NCBI RefSeq assembly: GCF_021155765.1
Contig: NC_060113.1
Location: 6,339,001-6,403,000, forward strand
DNA length: 64,000 nucleotides
Source: Diprion similis
Taxonomy: Eukaryota; Arthropoda; Insecta; Hymenoptera; Diprionidae
Direction: 5' to 3'
The first letter of the stretch is position 1, and each line of letters opens with the position of its first letter. A program made the translations under genes and the position numbers. Below are positions 32,410 through 45,700 of the stretch, in pieces. The notes beneath the pieces were generated by a model that was given only the letters and a program-made list of their open reading frames with translations, was not told the DNA's origin and searched no databases.

Positions 32410-34530
32410 ATGTCCTGTTCGTCCATAATGTACGTTAACAAAGTAAGTTGATTAATCACTTTTCCAATACTTGCTTCGAAAGTTCACTTTTCTAAGTTTG
32501 TAGGGCTCGCGTATAGTGCCTCATTTTTGAACAGTTTTATAAAACAACGTTGGCGCATGCGCACAATTAAAATGCTATATTTTACACACTAGGGTTCCTT
32601 TTGACGCATGCGCACTTTCGAACAACTCAATTTTACCTTGTAATTCATTCAGTGTAATTCACCTAATCTCAATCTGACGCGCCGTCAGTGGTATTGCAAA
32701 AATAGTGTGTATTCCACATCGTGCGGATAAGCTATAACTATACAAAAAATCTAATGGTCAAGGACTTGGAAATTTGCTGTATCAGAAAAATATCGTTGAT
32801 TTGATCTCGATCTTTTCATTTCAGATGAGTATCTTATCCTTGGATCGTGGTCTCCGCAAATTGTGTTTTTGAACACATGGCTTAAGAGGACACCTACCGC
32901 ACGGTTATCATTACATATTTTTATATAAACAAAATACCGAATATTCTTGTTGATCTGTATTATGAGATGTAACAACTTTTTGTTAATAAAATTCTCAGTT
33001 TCTTTTTTTTTTCAGTAACTGGGATTTTCTTTTACAAACCGGACAGATTTGGATAAAAATTTTTGATTTGGCTGAATTTTTTTTTACGGGTTCTATATCG
33101 AAAAAAAAGAGATACCTATTTCAGGATTTCTTTTTCTTTCACATATTTTGGATAACAGAGAGGATCGAAAATTTGAGAATCTGGTGATTTTCGGCTTGTA
33201 GACTCATTTAAAAAAATTCATAACTTCGGTTCTATTTGAGCTAGAAGGTTCTTCTTCCTTTCATTTTAAAGCTAAAAGAATGAACTTTGATAAAAAATAG
33301 TTTCATTGAAAATTATTTACAAATTCGTATTGTTATAAGCAATTAAAATGTTTAAATCGATTTTTAACCACTGCCCCCACCTCGTAGCAAGTTCTTAGTA
33401 TAACCATGGCATTATACGTCAAATTTTCCATCAAAAACGCAATTATTATTACTATTGGAAAAAAATTAATTTATCTAGTGCGGCACGTCACATCGGCGCG
33501 CGGGTTCCATTGCACGCCGTATTTTCTTGCCTCAGATCGTTTTTCTCTGTAATATAAATGATTATTCTATATCTATCATTAAATGACATTATTTATTAGC
33601 AAATAGAACTTTATGAAAGATTGAACGTAAATTTGAATAAATAAAAATGTTATTGTGGCAAATAGAAAATTATTTTATTAAGATTTCAATACATTATTAT
33701 TAGTTAATAAGTACCTCGTTCTGCATTACATCGTACAATATTTACATTTGCTCTTCATGTATTCTTCTACTCTATCGCATACATCACAAAAATGAACAAA
33801 AGTATTTATGTTTCATAGCGCAACAGCTGGATTATCACCAAGTTGAATACAGCGTTGATGCGAACATGATAATTAATTATTTATTGTAGTGAAGGTGTAA
33901 ATATTCAAATAGAATATGTCTGAGGAGTTTCGTTGACGAATGAAAAAAAATGCAGAGCTGTATAATATAAGACGGATCATATAAGTATCAAGCACGTTTA
34001 ATAAATGAGCAGAATTCAAAATAAGTCAAGTTTAAATGTTAAAATTATAAACGATTGAAAACTACGTCGTAATTGGAAATCATGCCTATTACGTACCCGT
34101 TTTTTTTTTAACGTATGCATTCGGCTTTGTTTAAAACTGACGGAATGTTTTTGTGCACCGCGGAACACATTTACTTCTTCTTATTTTCCAATAGTTATTA
34201 ACACTCTTCAGTTTTCAATTTTACTAGATTATTCTGTTGTATAGACAGCTCTACTCGCTCTCTCCCTCAGTGATAAAAGTTATTTGAATTTTATAATTAA
34301 TATTTATGTATCAGTACGGTTTTTTTCCCTTACATTTCTTGGTTGCACGGATTTATAAAGGGATCCGACTGTAAAGCATCAGATCATTAGACTTTGCGGA
34401 GTATTACTCGTGGTCAAAGTTTTTATTGAAGTTTCTTTAAATTTATAGGTAAAGATATTCAAATGCGATTGTGTAGAAATTTAAAAGATACGATTATTGT
34501 ATGAGATTAACAATATCTTAACAAATAGAT
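32410..34530. other. Intergenic, no gene recognised
   Basis: It contains the paired NRF-1-like sites, an AATAAA at about 32985 that could serve the RZ gene, A/T tracts near 33000-33110, and otherwise AT-rich unique-looking sequence. Confidence 0.4.
32553..32615. promoter_or_regulatory. Two NRF-1-like palindromes (GCGCATGCGC)
   Basis: GCGCATGCGCAC at 32553-32564 and ACGCATGCGCAC at 32604-32615 closely fit the NRF-1/Ewg consensus (YGCGCATGCGCR). They lie 52 bp apart in otherwise AT-rich DNA. A small GC-rich block (GACGCGCCGTCAG) follows near 32678. This could be a promoter, but no downstream gene is recognised. Confidence 0.4.
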
Positions 34531-34539
34531 TTTAGGGTA

Positions 34540-35170
34540 ATGAGAACATATTTGGAAATCCTGAGCACCAGTGTTTCTCTAGGAACAAAAATGAAGATAG
34601 AATTTGGATCAAAAATATTTTATCTTCATAAATTATGGAATTCTTTGAATCAAGTTTACATTTGTATGCAATTAGGGCTTTGGTCTACGCACTGTTTTAC
34701 TATTATTATTAAAAAATTTCATTTATTTAATTAATACAGAGAAATTTGTGGAATGGAATTAGAGGCTAGCTTTGATCAATATGACTCTCTGGCATCTAGG
34801 AAACCATACATTACATACTCCGTATTTAAGAAACTTCTCAAATTAAAAGATTTTCTAAATCAAGAGAAGATCGAGTTGATAATAATTTGAAACAGTTGAG
34901 GACACTTGTATCACATAAAGAACGTAAAATGATCGTAAAAGCAGTGGGTTACAAGCAAGGAAACTGGTTCAAGCGTTCTAAGGGGCCCATGTATTCGATT
35001 GATGAGTGCGGCCGTAATATGCAAGAAAGCCATAGCAACAATTCAACCTTTACGAAGCTGCCATTGGTGTATATTCACATCGATTGCCAAATGATAGCAC
35101 AGAGGCTCCAGAAATGGATGGAACTTCGCGTCCTGTTCGGTCAGGAAAAACATGAACAATATCTGTGTTC
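34540..35170 (+). pseudogene. Decayed second copy of the RZ-finger gene
   Basis: At 34543-34600, TYLEILSTSVSLGTK matches TYLTKLSASISPVTK of the intact copy's exon 1. From about 34740 the exon 2 homology runs: EICGMELEASFDQY (intact copy: EVCTIESEVGLDQY), then, after a one-base frameshift near 34855, KQLRTL, ERKMIVKAVGYKQGNWFKR, YSIDECGRNMQESH. The zinc ligands are damaged: the first Cys is Arg, the first His is Pro and the HCNEC pair has become HSNNS. The reading continues into unrelated sequence. This is a dead tandem duplicate about 2.7-3 kb downstream in the same orientation. Confidence 0.7.
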
Positions 35171-36060
35171 TTATCAAATTTTGTTAATTACTGCTATTAC
35201 GGTACTCAATTATAATTTTGTTCAAGGTTTTGTTATAACTACGTACCGTACAGTACATTTTCCCAGGTGGCAGAAAATGTCAAATACAATAAGGAAGGCT
35301 CCATTGTTCTTCAGTATTGAATAAAAACGAGCAAAACGAGGGGGGGGGGGGGGGGGGGCACTCTAAAAATGAACCTACTGAGTATTGGGCTCAGAGTTGT
35401 CGATTTATTTTCTGGCTATGTTTTTTGCTACACATGACACCTTAAGAGAAAAATTGATCATCTGCGGGATGTTTATTTTTGCTGAAATTGAAATAACACG
35501 AATCGTTGACAATTAATTGTTTGTTAGAATAATGTATTATATATTTCCATGAGAGTGTTTGCTTTGTGTTACTGTATATAGTTCTTTATGTATGTGTATC
35601 CTAATCCGTATTGTATGTGAGACGTGTATGTGTGAGATATGAGGGACACCGAATGAAGTTGGTTGGTCTAGATCCACCTGTCGTCCTGGCATGAACCCAG
35701 GACCCCACCGCGACCCTTTTCTTATTTGTACTGTATTTCTTTTTATTCTTTTTCCTCCCACGATCAATAAATAATCCTGAATATTATACACAAGATTTGA
35801 TCCAGTTTTATTCCCATTCCACTAACCGAATCGCAATATTGTTCGATGCCGTCTTCTGAACCTATGGGGAAATCAGCAGCACTAACTGCGAAATTGTGAA
35901 AGATAATGGATTGCGAATTTGTTTTATACTCTAATCCTTGTCCCTTTTCATTAAGAGTCGAAGTTATGAAGGAGGAATAAGTTCGTGAACATGAATAATT
36001 AACAAAACAACCGTCATCAATTATATTTTCACAACAGGTAATTCATAATCAGACAGGATA
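35170..36060. other. Left flank of the satellite array
   Basis: It contains a 19-bp G run (35340-35358) and a TATGTATGTGTATCC-type degenerate tract near 35588-35640. T/A-rich text at 35720-35790 ends AATAAATAATCCTGAATATT and looks like a retroelement 3' tail. No gene. Confidence 0.4.
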
Positions 36061-36065
36061 TACGT

Positions 36066-36714
36066 GATAGCTGTAACTTTAAATCCATTGCTCGCAGCGT
36101 ATTGGGACTGTGCTCATTCGTTTTCTCTTGCAAAATTACGTCAGAATAGTGCCCTAAAAAATTAATTGCAGCACTTTCCGAAGTCGTCGAAATTTTCGCC
36201 AAAAATCCAGAGGGGTAAGCCTTACTTTTTTTGCGATTTTTGGAGCCGAAAATTTCTGGTCTCCGGATTGATTTGTATGACCGTTTCTCGGCTAATTGGA
36301 ACCTCAGGAACTCAAAAAACACATGAAAAAAAGCGTGGGACCATCAGCAGAGAAATGACGATGAAAATCTGCAGTTATTCGGCTGTAACTTTTGATCCGT
36401 TGCTCGCAGCGTATTGGGACTGCGCTCTCTCGTTTTTTCTTGCAAAATTACGTCGGTATATGGCCTTGAAGAATAAGTCGCAGCACTTATAAAAGTCGTT
36501 GAAATTTTCGCCAGAAATCCAAAGGGGTTAGCCTTACTTTTTTTGCGATTTTGAGAGCCGAAAATTTCTGGTCTCCGAATTGATTTGTATGACCGTTTCT
36601 CGGCTAATTGGAACCTCGGGAACTTGAAAAGCACATTAAAAAAAGCGTAGGACCATCAGCAGAGGAATGACGATAAAAATCTGCAGTTTTTCGGCTGTAA
36701 CTTTACAGGTGTTG
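36066..36714 (+). repeat. Left-edge diverged satellite monomers (312 bp)
   Basis: The first two intervals between landmarks are 312 bp, not 304. The sequence in the segment corresponding to TTGGATTTTTTTTGGCC is different and longer (CTTACTTTTTTTGCGATTT). These monomers resemble each other more than the core and so mark an older or separate variant at the array edge. Confidence 0.85.
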
Positions 36715-39700
36715 CTCGCAGCGCATTGGGACTGCGATCAATCGATTTCTCTCGCAAAATTAGGTCGGAATAGTGTTCTAAAGAATTAATTGCAGCACTT
36801 TTCAAAGTCGTCGAAATTTTCACCAAAAATGCAAAGCGGTTAGCCTTGGATTTTTTTTGGCCGAAAAATCTTTTGTCTGGGAATCGATTATCATGACGCT
36901 TTTTAGACTAATTCGACGCCCAGGAACTCAGAAAACACATGAAAAACAGCGTAGGACCAGCAGCAGAGAAATGGCGATGAAAATCTGCAGTTTTTCGGCT
37001 GTAACTTTACAGGTGTTGCTCGCAGCGCATTGGGACTGCGATCAATCGATTTCTCTCGCAAAATTACGTCGGAATAGTGTTCTAAAGAATTAATTGCAGC
37101 ACTTTTCAAAGTCGTCGAAATTTTCACCAAAAATGCAAAGGGGTTAGCCTTGGATTTTTTTTGGCCGAAAAATCTTTTGTCTGGGAATCGATTATTATGA
37201 CGCTTTTTAGACTAATTCGACGCCCAGGAACTCAGAAAACACATGAAAAACAGCGTAGGACCAGCAGCAGAGAAATGGCGATGAAAATCTGCAGTTTTTC
37301 GGCTGTAACTTTACAGGTGTTGCTCGCAGCGCATTGGGACTGCGATCAATCGATTTCTCTCGCAAAATTACGTCGGAATAGTGTTCTCAAGAATTAATTG
37401 CAGCACTTTTCAAAGTCGTCGAAATTTTCACCAAAAATGCAAAGGGGTTAGCCTTGGATTTTTTTTGGCCGAAAAATCTTTTGTCTGGGAATCGATTATT
37501 ATGACGCTTTTTAGACTAATTTGACGCCCAGGAACTCAGAAAACACATGAAAAACAGCGTAGGACCAGCAGCAGAGAAATGGCGATGAAAATCTGCAGTT
37601 TTTCGGCTGTAACTTTACAGGTGTTGCTCGCAGCGCATTGGGACTGCGATCAATCGATTTCTCTCGCAAAATCACGTCGGAATAGTGTTCTAAAGAAATA
37701 ATTGCAGCACTTTTCAAAGTCGTCGAAATTTTCACCAAAAATGCAAAGGGGTTAGCCTTGGATTTTTTTTGGCCGAAAAATGTTTTGTCTGGGAATCGAT
37801 TATTATGACGCTTTTTAGACTAATTCGACGCCCGGGAACTCAGAAAACACATGAAAAACAGCGTAGGACCAGCAGCAGAGAAATGGCGATGAAAATCTGC
37901 AGTTTTTCGGCTGTAACTTTACAGGTGTTGCTCGCAGCGCATTGGGACTGCGATCAATCGATTTCTCTCGCAAAATTACGTCGGCATAGTGTTCTAAAGA
38001 ATTAATTGCAGCACTTTTAGAAGTCGTCGAAATTTTCACCAAAAATGCAAAGGGGTTAGCCTTGGATTTTTTTTGGCCGAAAAATCTTTTGTCTGGGAAT
38101 CGATTATTATGACGCTTTTTAGACTAAATCGACGCCCAGGAACTCAGAAAACACATGAAAAACAGCGTAGGACCAGCAGCAGAGAAATGGCGATGAAAAT
38201 CTGCAGTTTTTCGGCTGTAACTTTACAGGTGTTGCTCGCAGCGCATTGGGACTGCGATCAATCGATTTCTCTCGCAAAATTACGTCGGAATAGTGTTCTC
38301 AAGAAATAATTGCAGCACTTTTCAAAGTCGTCGAAATTTTCACCAAAAATGCTAAGGGGTTAGCCTTGGATTTTTTTTGGCCGAAAAATCTTTTGTCTGG
38401 GAATCGATTATTATGACGCTTTTTAGACTAATTCGACGCCCAGGAACTCAGAAAACACATGAAAAACAGCGTAGGACCAGCAGCAGAGAAATGGCGATGA
38501 AAATCTGCAGTTTTTCGGCCGTAACTTTACAGGTGTTGCTCGCAGCGCATTGGGACTGCGATCAATCGATTTCTCTCGCAAAATTACGTCGGAATAGTGT
38601 TCTGAAGAATTAATTGCAGCACTTTTCAAAGTCGTCGAAATTTTCACCAAAAATGCAATGGGGTTAGCCTTGGATTTTTTTTGGCCGAAAAATCTTTTGT
38701 CTGGGAATCGATTATTATGACGCTTTTAGGACTAATTCGACGCCCAGGAACTCAGAAAACACATGAAAAACAGCGTAGGACCAGCAGCAGTGAAATGGCG
38801 ATGAAAATCTGCAGTTTTTCGGCTGTAACTTTACAGGTGTTGCTCGCAGCGCATTGGGACTGCGATCAATCGATTTCTCTCGCAAAATTACGTCGGAATA
38901 GTGTTCTAAAGAAATAATTGCAGCACTTTTCAAAGTCGTCGAAATTTTCACCAAAAATGCAAAGGGGTTAGCCTTGGATTTTTTTTGGCCGAAAAATCTT
39001 TTGTCTGGGAATCGATTATTATGACGCTTTTTAGACTAATTCGACGCCCAGGAACTCAGAAAACACATGAAAAACAGCGTAGGACCAGCAGCAGAGAAAT
39101 GGCGATGAAAATCTGCAGTTTTTCGGCTGTAACTTTACAGGTGTTGCTCGCAGCGCATTGGGACTGCGATCAATCGATTTCTCTCGCAAAATTACGTCGG
39201 AATAGTGTTCTGAAGAATTAATTGCAGCACTTTTCAAAGTCGTCGAAATTTACACCAAAAATGCAAAGGGGTTAGCCTTGGATTTTTTTTGGCCGAAAAA
39301 TCTTTCGTCTGGGAATCGATTATTATGACGCTTTTTAGACTAATTCGACGCCCAGGAACTCAGAAAACACATGAAAAACAGCGTAGGACCAGCAGCAGAG
39401 AAATGGCGATGAAAATCTGCAGTTTTTCGGCTGTAACTTTACAGGTGTTGCTCGCAGCGCATTGGGACTGCGATCAATCGATTTCTCTCGCAAAATTACG
39501 TCGGAATAGTGTTCTAAAGAATTAATTGCAGCACTTCTCAAAGTCGTCGAAATTTTCACCAATAATGCAAAGGGGTTAGCCTTGGATTTTTTTTGGCCGA
39601 AAAATCTTTTGTCTGGGAATCGATTATTATGACGCTTTTTAGACTAATTCGACGCCCAGGAACTCAGAAAACACATGAAAAACAGCGTAGGATTAGCAGC

Positions 39701-42700
39701 AGAGAAATGGCGATGAAAATCTGCAGTTTTTCGGCTGTAACTTTACAGGTGTTGCTCGCAGCGCATTGGGACTGCGATCAATCGATTTCTCTCGCAAAAT
39801 TACGTCGGAATAGTGTTCTAAAGAATTAATTGCAGCACTTTTCAAAGTCGTCGAAATTTTCACCAAAAATGCAAAGGGGTTAGCCTTGGATTTTTTTTGG
39901 CCGAAAAATCTTTTGTCTGGGAATCGATTATTATGACGCTTTTTAGACTCATTCGACGCCCGGGAACTCAGAAAACACATGAAAAACAGCGTAGGACCAG
40001 CAGCAGAGAAATGGCGATGAAAATCTGCAGTTTTTCGGCTGTAACTTTACAGGTGTTGCTCGCAGCGCATTGGGACTGCGATCAATCGATTTCTCTCGCA
40101 AAATTACGTCGGAATAGTGTTCTAAAGAATTAATTGCAGCACTTTTCAAAGTCGTCGAAATTTTCACCAAAAATGCAAAGGGGTTAGCCTTGGATTTTTT
40201 TTGGCCGAAAAATCTTTTGTCTGGGAATCGATTATTATGACGCTTTTTAGACTCATTCGACGCCCGGGAACTCAGAAAACACATGAAAAACAGCGTAGGA
40301 CCAGCAGCAGAGAAATGGCGATGAAAATCTGCAGTTTTTCGGCTGTAACTTTACAGGTGTTGCTCGCAGCGCATTGGGACTGCGATCAATCGATTTCTCT
40401 CGCAAAATTACGTCGGAATAGTGTTCTGAAGAATTAATTGCAGCACTTTTCAAAGTCGTCGAAATTTACACCAAAAATGCAAAGGGGTTAGCCTTGGATT
40501 TTTTTTGGCCGAAAAATCTTTCGTCTGGGAATCGATTATTATGACGCTTTTTAGACTAATTCGACGCCCAGGAACTCAGAAAACACATGAAAAACAGCGT
40601 AGGACCAGCAGCAGAGAAATGGCGATGAAAATCTGCAGTTTTTCGGCTGTAACTTTACAGGTGTTGCTCGCAGCGCATTGGGACTGCGATCAATCGATTT
40701 CTCTCGCAAAATTACGTCGGAATAGTGTTCTAAAGAATTAATTGCAGCACTTTTCAAAGTCGTCGAAATTTTCACCAAAAATGCAAAGGGGTTAGCCTTG
40801 GATTTTTTTTGGCCGAAAAATCTTTTGTCTGGGAATCGATTATTATGACGCTTTTTAGACTAATTCGACGCCCAGGAACTCAGAAAACACATGAAAAACA
40901 GCGTAGGACCAGCAGCAGAGAAATGGCGATGAAAATCTGCAGTTTTTCGGCTGTAACTTTACAGGTGTTGCTCGCAGCGCATTGGGACTGCGATCAATCG
41001 ATTTCTCTCGCAAAATTACGTCGGAATAGTGTTCTAAAGAATTAATTGCAGCACTTTTCAAAGTCGTCGAAATTTTCACCAAAAATGCAAAGGGGTTAGC
41101 CTTGGATTTTTTTTGGCCGAAAAATCTTTTGTCTGGGAATCGATTATTATGACGCTTTTTAGCCTAATTCGACGCCCAGGAACTCAGAAAACACATGAAA
41201 AACAGCGTAGGACCAGCAGCAGAGAAATGGCGATGAAAATCTGCAGTTTTTCGGCTGTAACTTTACAGGTGTTGCTCGCAGCGCATTGGGACTGCGATCA
41301 ATCGATTTCTCTCGCAAAATTACGTCGGAATAGTGTTCTAAAGAATTAATTGCAGCACTTTTCAAAGTCGTCGAAATTTTCACCAAAAATGCGAAGGGGT
41401 TAGCCTTGGATTTTTTTTGGCCGAAAAATCTTTTGTCTGGGAATCGATTATTATGACGCTTTTCAGACTAATTCGACGCCCAGGAACTCAGAAAACACAT
41501 GAAAAACAGCGTAGGACCAGCAGCAGAGAAATGGCGATGAAAATCTGCAGTTTTTCGGCTGTAACTTTACAGGTGTTGCTCGCAGCGCATTGGGACTGCG
41601 ATCAATCGATTTCTCTCGCAAAATTACGTCGGAATAGTGTTCTAAAGAATTAATTGCAGCACTTTTCAAAGTCGTCGAAATTTTCACCAAAAATGCAAAG
41701 GGGTTAGCCTTGGATTTTTTTTGGCCGAAAAATCTTTTGTCTAGGAATCGATTATTATGACGCTTTTTAGACTAATTCGACGCCCAGGAACTCAGAAAAC
41801 ACATGAAAAACAGCGTAGGACCAGCAGCAGAGAAATGGCGATGAAAATCTGCAGTTTTTCGGCTGTAACTTTACAGGTGTTGCTCGCAGCGCATTGGGAC
41901 TGCGATCAATCGATTTCTCTCGCAAAATTACGTCGGAATAGTGTTCTAAAGAAATAATTGCAGCACTTTTCAAAGTCGTCGAAATTTTCACCAAAAATGC
42001 AAAGGGGTTAGCCTTGGATTTTTTTTGGCCGAAAAATCTTTCGTCTGGGAATCAATTATTATGACGCTTTTTAGACTAATTCGACGCCCAGGAACTCAGA
42101 AAACACATGAAAAACAGCGTAGGACCAGCAGCAGAGAAATGGCGATGAAAATCTGCAGTTTTTCGGCTGTAACTTTACAGGTGTTGCTCGCAGCGCATTG
42201 GGACGGCGATCAATCGATTTCTCTCGCAAAATTACGTCGGAATAGTGTTCTAAAGAATTAATTGCAGCACTTTTCAAAGTCGTCGAAATTTCCACCAAAA
42301 ATGCAAAGGGGTTAGCCTTGGATTTTTTTTGGCCGGAAAATCTTTCGTCTGGGAATCGATTATTATGACGCTTTTTAGACTAATTCGACGCCCAGGAACT
42401 CAGAGAACACATGAAAAACAGCGTAGGACCAGCAGCAGAGAAATGGCGATGAAAATCTGCAGTTTTTCGGCTGTAACTTTACAGGTGTTGCTCGCAGCGC
42501 ATTGGGACCGCGATCAATCGATTTCTCTCGCAAAATTACGTCGGAATAGTGTTCTAAAGAATTAATTGCAGCACTTTTCGAAGTCGTCGAAATTTTCACC
42601 AAAAATGCAAAGGGGTTAGCCTTGGATTTTTTTTGGCCGAAAAATCTTTTGTCTGGGAATCGATTATTATGACGCTTTTTAGACTAATTCGACGCCCAGG

Positions 42701-45700
42701 AACTCAGAAAACACATGAAAAACAGCGTAGGACCAGCAGCAGAGAAATGGCGATGAAAATCTGCAGTTTTTCGGCTGTAACTTTACAGGTGTTGCTCGCA
42801 GCGCATTGGGACTGCGATCAATCGATTTCTCTCGCAAAATTACGTCGGAATAGTGTTCCAAAGAATTAATTGCAGCACTTTTCAAAGTCGTCGAAATTTT
42901 CACCAAAAATGCAAAGGGGTTAGCCTTGGATTTTTTTTGGCCGAAAAATCTTTCTTCTGGGAATCGATTATTATGACGCTTTTTAGACTAATTCGACGCC
43001 CAGGAACTCAGAAAACACATGAAAAACAGCGTAGGACCAGCAGCAGAGAAATGGCGATGAAAATCTGCAGTTTTTCGGCTGTAACTTCACAGGTGTTGCT
43101 CGCAGCGCATTGGGACTGCGATCAATCGATTTCTCTCGCAAAATTACGTCGGAATAGTGTCCTAAAGAATTAATTGCAGCACTTTTCAAAGTCGTCGAAA
43201 TTTTCACCAAAAATGCAAAGGGGTTAGCCTTGGATTTTTTTTGGCCGAAAAATCTTTTGTCTGGGAATCGATTATTATGACGCTTTTTAGACTAATTCGA
43301 CGCCCAGGAACTCAGAAAACACATGAAAAACAGCGTAGGACCAGCAGCAGAGAAATGGCGATGAAAATCTGCAGTTTTTCGGCTGTAACTTTACAGGTGT
43401 TGCTCGCAGCGCATTGGGACTGCGATCAATCGATTTCTCTCGCAAAATTACGTCGGAATAGTGTTCTAAAGAATTAATTGCAGCACTTTTCAAAGTCGTC
43501 GAAATTTTCACCAAAAATGCAAAGGGGTTAGCCTTGGATTTTTTTTGGCCGAAAAATCTTTTGTCTGGGAATCGATTATTATGACGCTTTTTAGCCTAAT
43601 TCGACGCCCAGGAACTCAGAAAACACATGAAAAACAGCGTAGGACCAGCAGCAGAGAAATGGCGATGAAAATCTGCAGTTTTTCGGCTGTAACTTTACAG
43701 GTGTTGCTCGCAGCGCATTGGGACTGCGATCAATCGATTTCTCTCGCAAAATTACGTCGGAATAGTGTTCTAAAGAATTAATTGCAGCACTTTTCAAAGT
43801 CGTCGAAATTTTCACCAAAAATGCGAAGGGGTTAGCCTTGGATTTTTTTTGGCCGAAAAATCTTTTGTCTGGGAATCGATTATTATGACGCTTTTTAGAC
43901 TAATTCGACGCCCAGGAACTCAGAAAACACATGAAAAACAGCGTAGGACCAGCAGCAGAGAAATGGCGATGAAAATCTGCAGTTTTTCGGCTGTAACTTT
44001 ACAGGTGTTGCTCGCAGCGCATTGGGACTGCGATCAATCGACTTCTCTCGCAAAATTACGTCGGAATAGTGTTCTAAAGAAATAATTGCAGCACTTTTCA
44101 AAGTCGTCGAAATTTTCACCAAAAATGCAAAGGGGTTAGCCTTGGATTTTTTTTGGCCGAAAAATCTTTCGTCTGGGAATCAATTATTATGACGCTTTTT
44201 AGAGTAATTCGACGCCCAGGAACTCAGAAAACACATGAAAAACAGCGTAGGACCAGCAGCAGAGAAATGGCGATGAAAATCTGCAGTTTTTCGGCTGTAA
44301 CTTTACAGGTGTTGCTCGCAGCGCATTGGGACTGCGATCAATCGATTTCTCTCGCAAAATTACGTCGGAATAGTGTTCCAAAGAATTAATTGCAGCACTT
44401 TTCAAAGTCGTCGAAATTTTCACCAAAAATGCAAAGGGGTTAGCCTTGGATTTTTTTTGGCCGAAAAATCTTTCTTCTGGGAATCGATTATTATGACGCT
44501 TTTTAGACTAATTCGACGCCCAGGAACTCAGAAAACACATGAAAAACAGCGTAGGACCAGCAGCAGAGAAATGGCGATGAAAATCTGCAGTTTTTCGGCT
44601 GTAACTTCACAGGTGTTGCTCGCAGCGCATTGGGACTGCGATCAATCGATTTCTCTCGCAAAATTACGTCGGAATAGTGTCCTAAAGAATTAATTGCAGC
44701 ACTTTTCAAAGTCGTCGAAATTTTCACCAAAAATGCAAAGGGGTTAGCCTTGGATTTTTTTTGGCCGAAAAATCTTTTGTCTGGGAATCGATTATTATGA
44801 CGCTTTTTAGACTAATTCGACGCCCAGGAACTCAGAAAACACATGAAAAACAGCGTAGGACCAGCAGCAGAGAAATGGCGATGAAAATCTGCAGTTTTTC
44901 GGCTGTAACTTTACAGGTGTTGCTCGCAGCGCATTGGGACTGCGATCAATCGATTTCTCTCGCAAAATTACGTCGGAATAGTGTTCTAAAGAATTAATTG
45001 CAGCACTTTTCAAAGTCGTCGAAATTTTCACCAAAAATGCAAAGGGGTTAGCCTTGGATTTTTTTTGGCCGAAAAATCTTTTGTCTGGGAATCGATTATT
45101 ATGACGCTTTTTAGCCTAATTCGACGCCCAGGAACTCAGAAAACACATGAAAAACAGCGTAGGACCAGCAGCAGAGAAATGGCGATGAAAATCTGCAGTT
45201 TTTCGGCTGTAACTTTACAGGTGTTGCTCGCAGCGCATTGGGACTGCGATCAATCGATTTCTCTCGCAAAATTACGTCGGAATAGTGTTCTAAAGAATTA
45301 ATTGCAGCACTTTTCAAAGTCGTCGAAATTTTCACCAAAAATGCGAAGGGGTTAGCCTTGGATTTTTTTTGGCCGAAAAATCTTTTGTCTGGGAATCGAT
45401 TATTATGACGCTTTTCAGACTAATTCGACGCCCAGGAACTCAGAAAACACATGAAAAACAGCGTAGGACCAGCAGCAGAGAAATGGCGATGAAAATCTGC
45501 AGTTTTTCGGCTGTAACTTTACAGGTGTTGCTCGCAGCGCATTGGGACTGCGATCAATCGATTTCTCTCGCAAAATTACGTCGGAATAGTGTTCTAAAGA
45601 ATTAATTGCAGCACTTTTCAAAGTCGTCGAAATTTTCACCAAAAATGCAAAGGGGTTAGCCTTGGATTTTTTTTGGCCGAAAAATCTTTTGTCTGGGAAT

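Noticed and set aside
35537..35791. 84-codon minus-strand frame with RKGSRWGPGFMPGRQVD
   Set aside because: Begins near a retroelement-like AATAAA tail and continues into a TATG/TGTG-rich low-complexity tract; no domain.
37200..37240. CENP-B box in the satellite (TTCGACGCCCAGGAA)
   Set aside because: It shares only TTCG with the consensus; the A and CGGG positions do not fit, even in the CCCGGG variants, on either strand.
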